A DNA stretch of 54,031 nucleotides. Origin: Actinomycetes bacterium (GTDB lineage Bacteria; Actinomycetota; Acidimicrobiia; Acidimicrobiales; Palsa-688). The stretch is from positions 1 through 54,031 of the forward strand of contig JAJYMB010000025.1 of NCBI GenBank assembly GCA_021787365.1, read 5' to 3'. The notes below the pieces were generated by a model. The model was not told the origin of the DNA. It did not search any database and saw only the letters and a program-made list of their open reading frames with translations. This document shows positions 40,629 through 49,107 of this stretch, one piece after another. The position numbers were made by a program, and so were the translations under genes. How positions within the stretch are numbered: position 1 is the first letter of the stretch; every line of letters begins with the position of its first letter.

Positions 40629-41812
40629 GCGCGCGCCGGCCTTCGCGAGCCCCCCGCCGGCCTACCCGGCGGCCCGGGCGTGCCGCCGCCGGCGACGCGG
40701 CGGAGATCGGAGCGCTCCTTTCTCAGATCGAGGCCGAGCTCTCCGGTTCGTCGAAAAAAGCGTTGCGGCGCCTGGTGTCCCACTTGTCCGACGCCGACCT
40801 CGACGACGCAGAGCTCGACGACGCAGAGCTCGACGACGCAGAGCTCGACGAGGTCGGCGAGTGGGACGCCGACCTCGACGACGGGCTAGACGACTTCGAC
40901 GAGGAAGATCCCTACGAGGACGAGCTGGCTGGGGGAGGGCGCTCCTGGGACGGCGGGTTCTACGCCCCGAAGGCCCCGATCAAGGTGGAGGGAGGCCTCG
41001 CCGCCAAGTCCAAACGGGGGACCATAGGCGAGACGTGGTGGTCGAGGAGGTTCCTTGACGCGGTGGAGCCTTACCTCGTCGGGGGGCGTTCGGGGCGGGG
41101 GCGCAACTACGCCCGGCGTGGCCAGGTGGTGGAGCTCGCGGTGGCCCCGGGCTTGATCAGCGCCAAAGTCCAGGGGACGAGGCGCGTGCCCTACCGGGTG
41201 CGCATCGCCATGCCGGCCGCTACTCCTGAGCAGTGGGAGCGTGTGGTCGCCTCGCTCGCCAGCCAGGCCGGGTACTCGGCGAGCATGCTGGCGGGTGAGC
41301 TCCCCCACGAGGTCGAAGAGGTCTTTTCCGGTGCCGGGGTGGCCCTTTTCCCCGGGCCGGGCTCCCGGCTGACGAGCGACTGCACCTGCCCGGACTGGGC
41401 CAACCCCTGCAAGCACGTGGCAGCGGTGTGCTACCTCGTCGCCGAGCAGTTCGACCGTGACCCCTTCGCCCTCCTCGCCTGGCGCGGCCGGGGGCGGGAC
41501 GAGGTCCTCGAGCGCCTGCGTGAACTGCGCGGCGGCGGGGCCCCGCTCCCTACCGAGGCCCTCGAAGCGCCGGCCCGCACCGCACCTCCGCTCGAAGATT
41601 GCCTCCTCGGCTTTTGGAAAGCCGGCCCCGAGCTCGCCTCGGTCCAGGTGCGCCCGGCCGCGTCGGAGGCCGCCGGCGCCGTCCTGCGCCAGCTCCCCCG
41701 GGGCCTGGTCGAGGTGCGGGGCCGCGACCTCGGCGAGGTCCTGGCGCCTGCCTACAAGGAAATGTCACTGGCGGCAGGGAAGAGGGCGCTCGGCACCGGC
41801 GCCGGCAGCTGA
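40625..41812 (+). CDS. SWIM zinc-finger protein
   Basis: 395 aa. The SWIM motif CTCPDWANPCKH (C253, C255, C262, H264) is intact. RGTIGETWWSRRFLDAVEPY and GRGRNYARRGQVVELAVAPG are typical of the SWIM proteins coded beside SNF2 genes. A very acidic Asp/Glu/Leu stretch (residues 57-100) includes a triplicated five-residue unit. It probably binds DNA or the SNF2 partner. The GTG start overlaps the SNF2 stop (GTGA). Confidence 0.88.
   Translation: MSARRPSRAPRRPTRRPGRAAAGDAAEIGALLSQIEAELSGSSKKALRRLVSHLSDADLDDAELDDAELDDAELDEVGEWDADLDDGLDDFDEEDPYEDELAGGGRSWDGGFYAPKAPIKVEGGLAAKSKRGTIGETWWSRRFLDAVEPYLVGGRSGRGRNYARRGQVVELAVAPGLISAKVQGTRRVPYRVRIAMPAATPEQWERVVASLASQAGYSASMLAGELPHEVEEVFSGAGVALFPGPGSRLTSDCTCPDWANPCKHVAAVCYLVAEQFDRDPFALLAWRGRGRDEVLERLRELRGGGAPLPTEALEAPARTAPPLEDCLLGFWKAGPELASVQVRPAASEAAGAVLRQLPRGLVEVRGRDLGEVLAPAYKEMSLAAGKRALGTGAGS
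40802..40846 (+). repeat. 15-bp unit repeated three times in the SWIM gene
   Basis: GACGACGCAGAGCTC occurs three times without mismatch and codes for DDAEL repeats in the acidic stretch. In-frame copy change would alter the length of this stretch only. Confidence 0.9.
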
Positions 41813-41885
41813 ACGGCGCCGGCCGGGCCCTGCGAGAGACCGGATCGCGCTCCACCACCCGCAACCAACGCTACGCTCGCGTGGC

Positions 41886-43799
41886 GTGCTTGCGGGGCTC
41901 GAGGAAGGCGGTTTCGCCCGACTGGTAAGCCAGTTGCTGTTCGTGCCCCCGGTGTCGCGCGAGCGCTCCGAGCTGGTTGACTCCGCTGTGGCCGTTTGGT
42001 CACGCCCCGGCTTCGACACCTTCGTGTCCATCCCGGCGCTCCACTTCGAGCCCTTCGAGCACCAGCTGCGGGCAGCCTCCGTGGCGCTACGGCAAATGTA
42101 CGGCAGGGCCATCCTCGCCGACGAGGTCGGGCTGGGCAAGACCATAGAGGCAGGGATCGTGCTGTCAGAGCTGCGGGCACGCGACCTGGCCCGGCGGGTG
42201 CTCGTCGTCGTGCCCGCTGGGCTCGTGGGCCAGTGGAGAGAGGAGCTCGAGCGCAAGTTCGGGCTGCCCACGGAGCTCGCGTCCGCTGGCCCCGGCGGGC
42301 CTCGGGCCGCCACCGCTCCCGCCGCCGCCGCCGTAGACGAGCAGGAGCCTCACCAGGCGCGGCGACCCCACCAGGAGCTGCAACTGTTCCAGGAGCCCGT
42401 TCAGCCCTCGCTCGACGACCGCCCGGTCGTGGTCGTGTCGCTGCCGAGCGCAAGGCGCGAGCCCCTCCTCGGCCGGTTGACCGGGGCCGAGTGGGACCTC
42501 GTGATAGTCGATGAGAGCCACCTCGTCCGTAACCCCCGTACGGCCTCGTCGAAGCTCGTCCGGGGCCTGCGGAGCCGCTCCCTCTTGCTGCTGACGGCTA
42601 CCCCTGTGGAAAACGGCATCGAGGACCTCTACCACCTCGTGTCCCTCGTCCGCCCCGGCCACCTGGGCACCCTGGCCGAGTTCCGCAAGCGCTACGGGGC
42701 AGGGCTGCACCGCTCCGATGCCAGCACCCCTAACGTGGCCAGTGACGGGGCCCCTGGTGGCACGGGCCGGCAAGGTCGGGGGCAGCACTCCAGCCGCTCG
42801 GACGAGCTCGTGGCGGAGCTCCGCCGGCGCTTGCGGAGCGTCATGGTCCGTCACCGCCGGAGCGAGGTCGCGCTCATGTTGCCGAGGCGGCTCGCCGAGA
42901 CGCTGCCGGTCCGGCCTAGCGAGCAGGAGGCAGCGCTCTACCAAGCCGTTTCCCAGCGCGTACGGGCCGAGGGCCGTGTTGCCGGCCCAGGTGCAACCAT
43001 GGCCCTCAGGACGGCCCTTCGGCTCGCGGGCTCTTCCTCTCGTGCAGTCGCGCCCACCCTCGTGCGCATGGGCTGGGCCGACCTGGCGCAGGCTGCCGAG
43101 CAGGTGCCGGCTTGCACCAAAACGGCCGCCTTGGCGGCGCTCCTCCAGCGTTACCGGTCATCGGGGGAGAAAGTGGTCGTCTTCACCTCCTTCCGGGCGA
43201 CACTGGACCAGCTCGCCGAGTCCGCTGCTGCCCTCGGGATCCCCGCCGCGGTCTACCACGGCGCCCTGGGGCGCCACGCCAAGGACGCCGCTATCGAGGC
43301 GTTCCAGAAGCACGTCGACGTGCTGCTCAGCACCGAGTCGGCCGGCGAGGGCCGCAACCTACAGTTCTGCCACGCGATGGTCAACTTCGACCTCCCCTGG
43401 AACCCGATGCAGATCGAGCAGCGCCTCGGCCGCATCCACAGGATCGGCCAAGACCACGATGTTGTGCTCACCAACCTCGTTGCCCGCGGTACGATCGAAG
43501 AGCACATCTTGGACGTGCTCCACACCAAGCTCAACCTCTTCGAGCTCGTGGTGGGCGAGCTCGACATGGTGCTCGGGCGGATCAGCGACGACTTCGTCTT
43601 CGAAGACGCTGTCTACGACGCCCACGTGGCGAGTGCCGACGACGTCGAGCGAGCTGGCCGCTTGGAAGAGATCGGTGCCGCCCTCCTCCGAGCGCGCGCC
43701 GAGTACGTGGGCAGCCGCCAATGGACCGACGAGCTGGTCGACGTGCTCGAGGGCGACGGCGCCGAGCTGCCGGCCAGCGGGAGGGCACCGAGGCCGTGA
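41886..43799 (+). CDS. RapA-like SNF2-family ATPase
   Basis: 637 aa. LHFEPFEHQLRAASVALRQM, LADEVGLGKTIEAGIV (Walker A, near residue 78), VIVDESHLVRNP (Walker B, near 208), LLTATPVENGIEDLYHL, VVFTSFRATLDQL, LLSTESAGEGRNLQFC and IEQRLGRIHRIGQDHDVV give a complete SNF2 core of the RapA type, with a short insertion rich in Gln, Pro and His near residue 140. Start uncertain: the frame is open from 41457 but that part overlaps the SWIM gene; the GTG at 41886 is the first start after it that keeps the conserved domain. Its stop overlaps the next gene (GTGA). Confidence 0.85.
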   Translation: MLAGLEEGGFARLVSQLLFVPPVSRERSELVDSAVAVWSRPGFDTFVSIPALHFEPFEHQLRAASVALRQMYGRAILADEVGLGKTIEAGIVLSELRARDLARRVLVVVPAGLVGQWREELERKFGLPTELASAGPGGPRAATAPAAAAVDEQEPHQARRPHQELQLFQEPVQPSLDDRPVVVVSLPSARREPLLGRLTGAEWDLVIVDESHLVRNPRTASSKLVRGLRSRSLLLLTATPVENGIEDLYHLVSLVRPGHLGTLAEFRKRYGAGLHRSDASTPNVASDGAPGGTGRQGRGQHSSRSDELVAELRRRLRSVMVRHRRSEVALMLPRRLAETLPVRPSEQEAALYQAVSQRVRAEGRVAGPGATMALRTALRLAGSSSRAVAPTLVRMGWADLAQAAEQVPACTKTAALAALLQRYRSSGEKVVVFTSFRATLDQLAESAAALGIPAAVYHGALGRHAKDAAIEAFQKHVDVLLSTESAGEGRNLQFCHAMVNFDLPWNPMQIEQRLGRIHRIGQDHDVVLTNLVARGTIEEHILDVLHTKLNLFELVVGELDMVLGRISDDFVFEDAVYDAHVASADDVERAGRLEEIGAALLRARAEYVGSRQWTDELVDVLEGDGAELPASGRAPRP

Positions 43800-45934
43800 C
43801 GGGCGGGCCCGCGGTCGAGTTCCTGGCGCGCTATGCCGAATCGGAGGGAGGGCTGGCCGAGCTCGGGGCCGATGGCTGCCTCTTGGTGCTCCCGGACCAC
43901 CTGCGGAAGGAACTTTCCTTGCCAGAGGAGCTCCGGGTCACTTCGGACCCCGAGGTGGCGCGCGAGGACGGAGCTGTGCTCGTGGCCGCCGGCCACCCCT
44001 TGCTCTCGACGGCTGCGCGTTTGGTGCTCGACAAGGGCGACATCGGCTGCGCCCAGCTCCCGGGGGTGGTGGCGTTGCCGCCTGCTCAGGGGGTGCTCGA
44101 AGCAAAAGCGCGTGACCAGTTGGTCGCCGACCACGGCCGCCTCGACATAACCGGCGCGCCGACGGCGACTGACCTGGTCGTCCTCCGGTTGGCGGCGCTC
44201 GTGAGCTACAGCATCTCGGTTGACGAGCGCTTGCAGGAGGTAGAGGAGATCTGGGTGGACTCCTCCACCGGCCACGAGGTGCCCCCACGTCTTGTGGCCA
44301 CGCTGGCCACTGCAGCCCTCGAACCCCATGAGGACCTCCCCCTCCCCAAGGCTGCGGCCCTCGCTGCCGCCGACGGTCTCCTGGCCGGGCGCGTCGCGCG
44401 CCGCGTGGAAGCGCTCGAGCACGAGACCTCGCTCCGCCTGGAGCGGCAGCTCCGCGTCGTCGACGACTACTACGAGCGGGTGCTCGCTTCCCTCGACGAG
44501 CGGCGCTCCCGTGCCGGCGAGCACCGAGCGGAGCTTCTCGCGGCCCAGGCCGAGGCGACCAGGGCCGAGTGGTCACGCCGGCGCGCCGAAGTCGCCGAAG
44601 AGCTGACGCCCTCGCCCGAGGCCCGCCCGTTCAGGTTGCACGTGCTCCGGGTGCCCGCCTACCGGGTGCCCTTCGTCGTCCGGCGCGGCTCGAGGGAGTA
44701 CCCGCTCGATCTGGTCTATGTGGTGGCGACAGCATCGTTCCTTGACCCGCCGTGCCCTTCCTGCGGCGCCGTGGCTACCCTCGTGGCGGGGAAAGAGAAG
44801 CTCGGGTGCCGGTCATGCCTCGGCGAGCGGGAGCACGATAAGCCCGCGGCGGCCGGCAGTTCCACGGGGCCAACAGCGACCGGCACCACTCGTGGTCCCG
44901 ACGGTGGCGGGCGGCCGGGTACCGGGCTCCCCTCGGGAGGGACCGCCGGGGCAGGGCCGGCCCTCCAGCCAGCTGACGCGGGTGCGCCGCCGGGCTCGCC
45001 GGCGCAGGGGGCGGGACGGACGGCGCCCTCGCGGGAGCCAAGGGTGCCGCCGGTGACAGCCGGCCAGTCACGGGGCAGTTCTGGACGGGCCGGCCCCGCG
45101 ACTCTCGGGCCGGCGAGCCTGGGGCGGGTGACCCTGGGGCGGGCGAATGTGACCTCGGGCCGCGTCACTCCCAAGGGCACTAGGTCCGAAGGCGCACTCC
45201 AGCGGACCGGGCTACGTGTTGCGGCCTCGTTTTGGGAGGCCACGTGGGCGGGCGAACTAGGGAGGAGGGGCAATGTCGCAGAGGGGTCCCCCCTGGAGGC
45301 ACTCCTGCGCCTCTACGGTTCCGAAGGTCCGGCGCTGGTCGTGGGTGTCGAGGACAGTGACGAAGAGCCCGTTCACATCGCGACCTCGACCACCCCCGCA
45401 GGCGACGGCGTCGCCATGACCGACGGCGAGCTCGAGTTCCGCACAGGCCGGCGCACCACCTTCGCCCTCTTCTGGCGACAGGGTTCAAGCGCGCTGCTGG
45501 AGCTCGAAGCTTTTTCGCTCGACGACTACGGCCCCTGGCTCATGCGCCGCGACGCGTACGGCACCGCGCTGCGCAGGCGCTTCTCCGAACGGCTCGGGCC
45601 ACCCCCGCCCACTGTCGGGCAGCTGGCGCCAGCACCGGCGGCACTGCTTCGCCGCGCGGCGCGCCGGCTCGGCCTCGCCTACGCCGCCCGCTGCATGGCC
45701 GCGTGGTGGTACGTGACCGAGGAGCCCGAGCCGGGCGCCGGCGCCATCTTGGAGCCCGAAGCGGGTGGGTTCGCGCTGCCTGCGGCCATCGAGTCGGTAG
45801 TCATGAAGCGTGCCGGCATAAGTGCCGGCGCGCCGTTGCTGGCCGAACAATACGGTTGCCCGCCCGAAGACCTACGTCGCTTCGCCCGCCGCATCCATGC
45901 CGCTGTCGGCAGCGTGAGCGGGCTGCGCTGGTAA
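43796..45934 (+). CDS. Zinc-ribbon protein with helical region and long disordered linker, unknown function
   Basis: 712 aa. Residues 1-200: alpha/beta region (LAALVSYSISVDERLQEVEE). About 200-265: long charged helix, probably coiled coil (RRVEALEHETSLRLERQLRV). A four-Cys zinc ribbon follows (C320, C323, C338, C341: CPSC ... CRSC). Residues about 345-465 are a Gly/Ala/Pro/Thr-rich linker. The C-terminal domain has VAASFWEATWAGELGRRGNV, FRTGRRTTFALFWRQGSSAL and AARCMAAWWYVTEEPEPGAG. No family recognised. It starts within the RapA-like gene stop (GTGA), so it is the obligate partner of that ATPase in this cassette. Confidence 0.75.
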   Translation: MTGGPAVEFLARYAESEGGLAELGADGCLLVLPDHLRKELSLPEELRVTSDPEVAREDGAVLVAAGHPLLSTAARLVLDKGDIGCAQLPGVVALPPAQGVLEAKARDQLVADHGRLDITGAPTATDLVVLRLAALVSYSISVDERLQEVEEIWVDSSTGHEVPPRLVATLATAALEPHEDLPLPKAAALAAADGLLAGRVARRVEALEHETSLRLERQLRVVDDYYERVLASLDERRSRAGEHRAELLAAQAEATRAEWSRRRAEVAEELTPSPEARPFRLHVLRVPAYRVPFVVRRGSREYPLDLVYVVATASFLDPPCPSCGAVATLVAGKEKLGCRSCLGEREHDKPAAAGSSTGPTATGTTRGPDGGGRPGTGLPSGGTAGAGPALQPADAGAPPGSPAQGAGRTAPSREPRVPPVTAGQSRGSSGRAGPATLGPASLGRVTLGRANVTSGRVTPKGTRSEGALQRTGLRVAASFWEATWAGELGRRGNVAEGSPLEALLRLYGSEGPALVVGVEDSDEEPVHIATSTTPAGDGVAMTDGELEFRTGRRTTFALFWRQGSSALLELEAFSLDDYGPWLMRRDAYGTALRRRFSERLGPPPPTVGQLAPAPAALLRRAARRLGLAYAARCMAAWWYVTEEPEPGAGAILEPEAGGFALPAAIESVVMKRAGISAGAPLLAEQYGCPPEDLRRFARRIHAAVGSVSGLRW

Positions 45935-45992
45935 AAGCCAAGGCGAAGCCGCACTATCCGAGATCGTTACAAAAGACGGCCCCACAACGCGA

Positions 45993-46020
45993 TGTACAAC
46001 CACTGTACGATCTTGTACGA
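45993..46020 (+). promoter_or_regulatory. Three TGTAC repeats before the Phd-like gene
   Basis: TGTACAA (45993), TGTACGA (46004) and TGTACGA (46014), spaced 11 and 10 bp, one helical turn apart. The last overlaps the ATG at 46020. They are likely operators for autoregulation by the antitoxin. Confidence 0.55.
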
Positions 46021-46265
46021 TGAGGCTGGTGCCGGTCAGTATCACCGTCAGTGAGGCGAGGGCCGCTCTACCCCAGCTCCTCGGTCGTGTCGGTGCCGGT
46101 GAAGAGGTCACCATCACCCGCCACAGACGGCCCGCAGCCGTGCTTGTCCGACCCGACGCCTTGAGGGCACGCCGTGCCGACAGGGCCCGTGCGAGGGCTG
46201 GTGCGTCAGCGCTGCGAAAGCTTGGAAGAGACTATGGCCGTTACGGCCTTGCGGCCGAGCCCTGA
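46020..46265 (+). CDS. Phd/YefM-family antitoxin, no toxin beside it
   Basis: 81 aa. VSITVSEARAALPQLLGRVG, AGEEVTITRHRRPAAVLVRP is the Phd/YefM DNA-binding fold, followed by an Arg/Ala-rich tail. No RelE, Doc or PIN gene follows on this strand, so it is an orphan or its toxin was lost. Its last 60 nt overlap a convergent gene on the other strand. Confidence 0.8.
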   Translation: MRLVPVSITVSEARAALPQLLGRVGAGEEVTITRHRRPAAVLVRPDALRARRADRARARAGASALRKLGRDYGRYGLAAEP

Positions 46266-46466
46266 GACATCAGCCAACTGGCGGATCGACGCGCCGGACC
46301 GGTGTGCAACTCGGATCATGTCGTCGCGGATCTGCGCCTCCTTGGCGGCCCTCTCCGCGCTCAGGCCCACTACGACGAGAGCGGCACCGACCTCGCCCCT
46401 CACGCCGCCCCGGTACTTGTGCATTGCGGCCGTCGCCGCGGATACCTCAGCTTCGGTGTAGCTCAT
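46206..46466 (-). CDS. Small helix-turn-helix protein
   Basis: 86 aa. RDDMIRVAHRSGASIRQLAD, VSGLGRKAVTAIVSSK reads as a helix-turn-helix. The N-terminal half is Ala/Gly-rich and helical. Its ATG overlaps the stop of the upstream small gene (ATGA), so the two form an operon of toxin-antitoxin size. Identity unknown. Confidence 0.6.
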   Translation of the reverse strand: MSYTEAEVSAATAAMHKYRGGVRGEVGAALVVVGLSAERAAKEAQIRDDMIRVAHRSGASIRQLADVSGLGRKAVTAIVSSKLSQR

Positions 46467-46654
46467 GTTCCCTCCAGGAGGGCGAAAGCGAGCTTGTCCC
46501 TGATGGCCATTAGAAGTGGCACTCGGGGCGATACCTCGACCCGCGCCTCTGAGTCATTTAGGTGTGCCAACGTCATCCCGAGAAGCTCGAGCGCCTCGAC
46601 ACGCTCAAGCTCGACTTTGACCACCGGTTCGATTTTAGCCAGTGGTGGTCCCAT
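46463..46654 (-). CDS. Small unknown protein, partner of the HTH protein
   Basis: 63 aa from the ATG at 46654 (MGPPLAKIEPVVKVELERVE ... ALLEGT). The frame is open to 46762, but that extension runs through a 19-bp tandem repeat and is unlikely to be coding. No recognised domain. It might be the partner of the HTH protein in a toxin-antitoxin-like pair. Confidence 0.5.
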   Translation of the reverse strand: MGPPLAKIEPVVKVELERVEALELLGMTLAHLNDSEARVEVSPRVPLLMAIRDKLAFALLEGT

Positions 46655-46678
46655 TAGGACCGCGTTACCCGCAAGGCT

Positions 46679-46752
46679 GCCAGGGCCAGAGATCGTCGCC
46701 AGGGCCAGAGATCGTCGCCAGGGCAAGAGATCGTCGCCAGGGCAAGAGCGAG
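46679..46752. repeat. 19-bp tandem repeat, nearly four copies
   Basis: GCCAGGGCCAGAGATCGTC starts at 46679, 46698, 46717 (one change) and 46736 (degenerate end). It lies upstream of the small HTH operon, in the 217 bp before the TauE/SafE gene end. Confidence 0.85.
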
Positions 46753-46871
46753 CTCGGGGCACACGCTCGGTCTGTCAACCGTTTCTTGGGGGCTCCCGAG
46801 GAGTTCTTGCCCAAGCCGCTGCAAGATGTGACGACCAATGCTGGTCGGCATGACGTTAGCTGGCTGGCTCT

Positions 46872-47987
46872 CTACGGGACCTGCAGCGCCTCCACGACCT
46901 TGCCGGCGGCCGCAACCAGGCTGGCGGCGCTCGCTTGCAGGACGCGGGGCCGCAGCCGCACGGCATAAACCGCCGCCACGACCAGGCCGACGCCAAGGGG
47001 GGCGCCGACACCCATGAGCGTGACCCAGGTGGTCCGGTGGAGCCCGGCCTCCTGCCACTGCTCGGAGGTGAACGAGGTGGCGTCCACAGCCCCCCACAGC
47101 GGGAGGCCGATGACTGCGGTTATAGCGATGGCCCAGGCAAGGCCCGTGTAGCTGGTGATGAGGAGCGCCAAGCCCGAAGCGGTGAGGAGGGCGACGAGGG
47201 CCGGGCGGACGATGGCCTCGGGCGCGCGGCTGGATACCCGGGCACCGAGGAACGCCCCCGGGACGCTGCCCAAGATCAGGCTCCCGGCCACGGTCAAGTC
47301 CGCGTGGCCGAAGAGGGCCTGGCCGAGGGCCGCCGCGGCGACGAGCGGTACAGCCTGGACGAGGTTGGTGCCCACCTGGACCTTGGAGGAAAGGCGGGGG
47401 TAGATGAGCATCAGGAGCACGATCACGAGCGATCCCGCGCCGACCGAGGTCATGCCCACCATGACGCCCCCGAGCAGCCCGGCGAAGACGGTGGGCAAAG
47501 GCTTCATGCGCCAGGGGGCGGGGTTGGCAGCCGCTTGGCCCCGCCGGCGCAGCCGGGCCGAGAGCGACGCTCGGGCCACCAGGCTGGCGCACGCCACCAC
47601 GAGCGCCCAGCCAAGCAGTGTCTTCAGGCGGTGCTGGTCGGTGCTCGTGTTGCCCACCTGGTTTAGCAGCCACGCCCCGAAGAACGCGGCCGGCACCCCC
47701 GGCACCACCAGCAGGCGCACGAGAGCCCAGTTGACGCTGCCGTGGAGGGCGTGCACGGCCCCGCCGACCGGCTTCATGGCGAGCGAGTTGACGAGGTCGC
47801 TCGCGATGGCGACCCGCGGGTCGATCCCGAACAAGAGCACCAGCGCCGGTGTCATGAGGGCACCGCCGCCCATGCCGGCGACGCCCACCGCGAAACCGCC
47901 GAAAAGCCCGGAGAGGGCGAGGAGCCAGCTCGAGGGATGGGTGCCGAGGATGCCGGCAGCAGAGGCAATAGTTCCCATCAAAACCAT
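46872..47987 (-). CDS. TauE/SafE-family sulfite/organosulfonate exporter
   Basis: 371 aa with about eight membrane segments. The two repeat motifs are visible: GGFAVGVAGMGGGALMTPAL and GLLGGVMVGMTSVGAGSLVI. Members export sulfite or sulfonated products, or act as general anion carriers. It might remove the sulfite made by the SuyAB pair, but it lies 29 kb away in a different strand context. ATG at 47987 is one of two possible (47978); a TTG at 48080 extends the frame and is less likely. No strong ribosome-binding site. Confidence 0.85.
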   Translation of the reverse strand: MVLMGTIASAAGILGTHPSSWLLALSGLFGGFAVGVAGMGGGALMTPALVLLFGIDPRVAIASDLVNSLAMKPVGGAVHALHGSVNWALVRLLVVPGVPAAFFGAWLLNQVGNTSTDQHRLKTLLGWALVVACASLVARASLSARLRRRGQAAANPAPWRMKPLPTVFAGLLGGVMVGMTSVGAGSLVIVLLMLIYPRLSSKVQVGTNLVQAVPLVAAAALGQALFGHADLTVAGSLILGSVPGAFLGARVSSRAPEAIVRPALVALLTASGLALLITSYTGLAWAIAITAVIGLPLWGAVDATSFTSEQWQEAGLHRTTWVTLMGVGAPLGVGLVVAAVYAVRLRPRVLQASAASLVAAAGKVVEALQVP

Positions 47988-48305
47988 CGTGCCAGTGTAA
48001 CTGGTGGACTCGACGCGGATTCGCGTGGTGGGCATGCCCACCGGACGAACCCAGAGCGCGGCACGCGTACTCAAGCTCAACTACCGGTATGAGCCACAGG
48101 GTTGCGCGCGCGACGGTAAAAGGTCTTGAGGACTGCTCGGTCGCCGGGCATCCGTGACACGAGGTTGCGGTCTCCCAGTCGCTCGCTTCAGCGCTGCTCA
48201 GGTCGTCCCTCACCAGTTGGGACTTGTCGCTACGGCCTCGACCATGACAGACGTGCTCCGGAAGCTCCTGTCGGGGCCTTCTTCCACCGCCAACGCCACC
48301 AACGG
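47988..48305. other. Intergenic stretch between exporter and VapC-like toxin
   Basis: About 320 bp with no convincing gene or RNA; overlapping open frames lack motifs. It should hold the exporter promoter, which I could not place. Confidence 0.35.
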
Positions 48306-48734
48306 TCAGGGCCGGGCGCGCAGCCACACAAGGAACTCCGCCGGGGTTACGACAGGCGCTCCGATGTCTTCCAAGCCAAGGAGGTGCGCGTCACCCGAGA
48401 CGAGCGCTTCGACTCGGGCTACGCCTACAAGCGCGACGAGGAACTCGTCGTCTGGGTCCCGGACCCGCTGAGCCCGCACAGCGGGAGGGTCCGTAACCTC
48501 GTCGGCTATGCGCCGGAGGTCGCCCACGAAGCGCTCGGCCTCCGCCTCTGTAAACCAGCGGCGGAACTTGGCCCGTGCCAGCACCTCGCCAAGCTCCTCC
48601 ACGAGCAAGGGCGAGAGCACCGGTTCCCATCTGCGGTCGAGCGCCTCGTTGAGCAACTGGCCACAGGCCCCATCCGGCGTGACGGCGGCCGCCACCCAAA
48701 CGTTGGTGTCCGCGACGGCCCTTGGGCCTGGCAA
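48306..48734 (-). CDS. PIN-domain toxin (VapC-like)
   Basis: 142 aa. AVADTNVWVAAAV (D9), PLLVEELGEVLA (E46/E47), VRDPDDEFLVALV (D95/D96) and LVSGDAHLL (D115) are PIN acidic residues. The start is TTG at 48734, one base after the antitoxin TAG, so translation is coupled. It is distinct from the PIN protein at 36674-37063. Confidence 0.85.
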   Translation of the reverse strand: MPGPRAVADTNVWVAAAVTPDGACGQLLNEALDRRWEPVLSPLLVEELGEVLARAKFRRWFTEAEAERFVGDLRRIADEVTDPPAVRAQRVRDPDDEFLVALVGVARVEALVSGDAHLLGLEDIGAPVVTPAEFLVWLRARP

Positions 48735-48735
48735 C

Positions 48736-49014
48736 CTACGCTGGCCGGCGGGCCCGCCGGGCAGCGCGGACCGACCGGACCTCCTCCACGGCCAGGGCCA
48801 TGGCCGTGTCTTCGTCCATGTCCGCCCGAGCCGCCAGACGTTCCATCAGCCGACGTAGGTCCTCCCGGGCGGCTTCGGACTCAGCGCTGCGCAGGTAGGA
48901 CCGGAGGGCGTCCTCGACCACTCGGCTCTCGCTCTGGCCTCGCGCAGCACCTAGCACCTTGGCCGCGGTGAGCACCTCGGGGTCGAGGTAAACGGTCGTC
49001 TTTTGACGGATCAC
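48736..49014 (-). CDS. Ribbon-helix-helix antitoxin
   Basis: 92 aa. QKTTVYLDPEVLTAAKVLGA, ARGQSESRVVEDALRSYLRS is a ribbon-helix-helix. The acidic helical tail (DLRRLMERLAARADMDED) should bind the PIN toxin coded just downstream. GTG start at 49014. The palindrome at 49036-49045 is a likely own-operator. Confidence 0.85.
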   Translation of the reverse strand: MIRQKTTVYLDPEVLTAAKVLGAARGQSESRVVEDALRSYLRSAESEAAREDLRRLMERLAARADMDEDTAMALAVEEVRSVRAARRARRPA

Positions 49015-49035
49015 GTCTCAAGCATACCGTCTTAA

Positions 49036-49045
49036 CGTCATGACG
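49036..49045. promoter_or_regulatory. CGTCATGACG palindrome before the RHH/PIN pair
   Basis: A perfect 10-bp inverted repeat 22 bp upstream of the antitoxin start. RHH antitoxins usually bind such short palindromes. Confidence 0.4.
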
Positions 49046-49071
49046 GCACCGCGGCAACGGCTGGGTTACTG

Positions 49072-49107
49072 CTTATAGGTCTTATAGGTCTTATAGGTCT
49101 TATAGGT
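49072..49107. repeat. 9-bp tandem repeat, four perfect copies
   Basis: CTTATAGGT repeated four times without mismatch, between the RHH/PIN promoter region and the mazF end. The last copy contains the mazF stop codon (TTA at 49100-49102 on the plus strand). Confidence 0.9.

Noticed and set aside
41457..41885. N-terminal extension of the RapA-like protein
   Set aside because: Overlaps the SWIM gene out of frame; Arg/Ser/Pro-rich shadow sequence.
42165..42944. 259-aa minus-strand open frame
   Set aside because: Antisense to the ATPase core of the RapA-like gene.
49072..49107. Short CRISPR-like array
   Set aside because: The 9-bp units are directly adjacent with no spacers.
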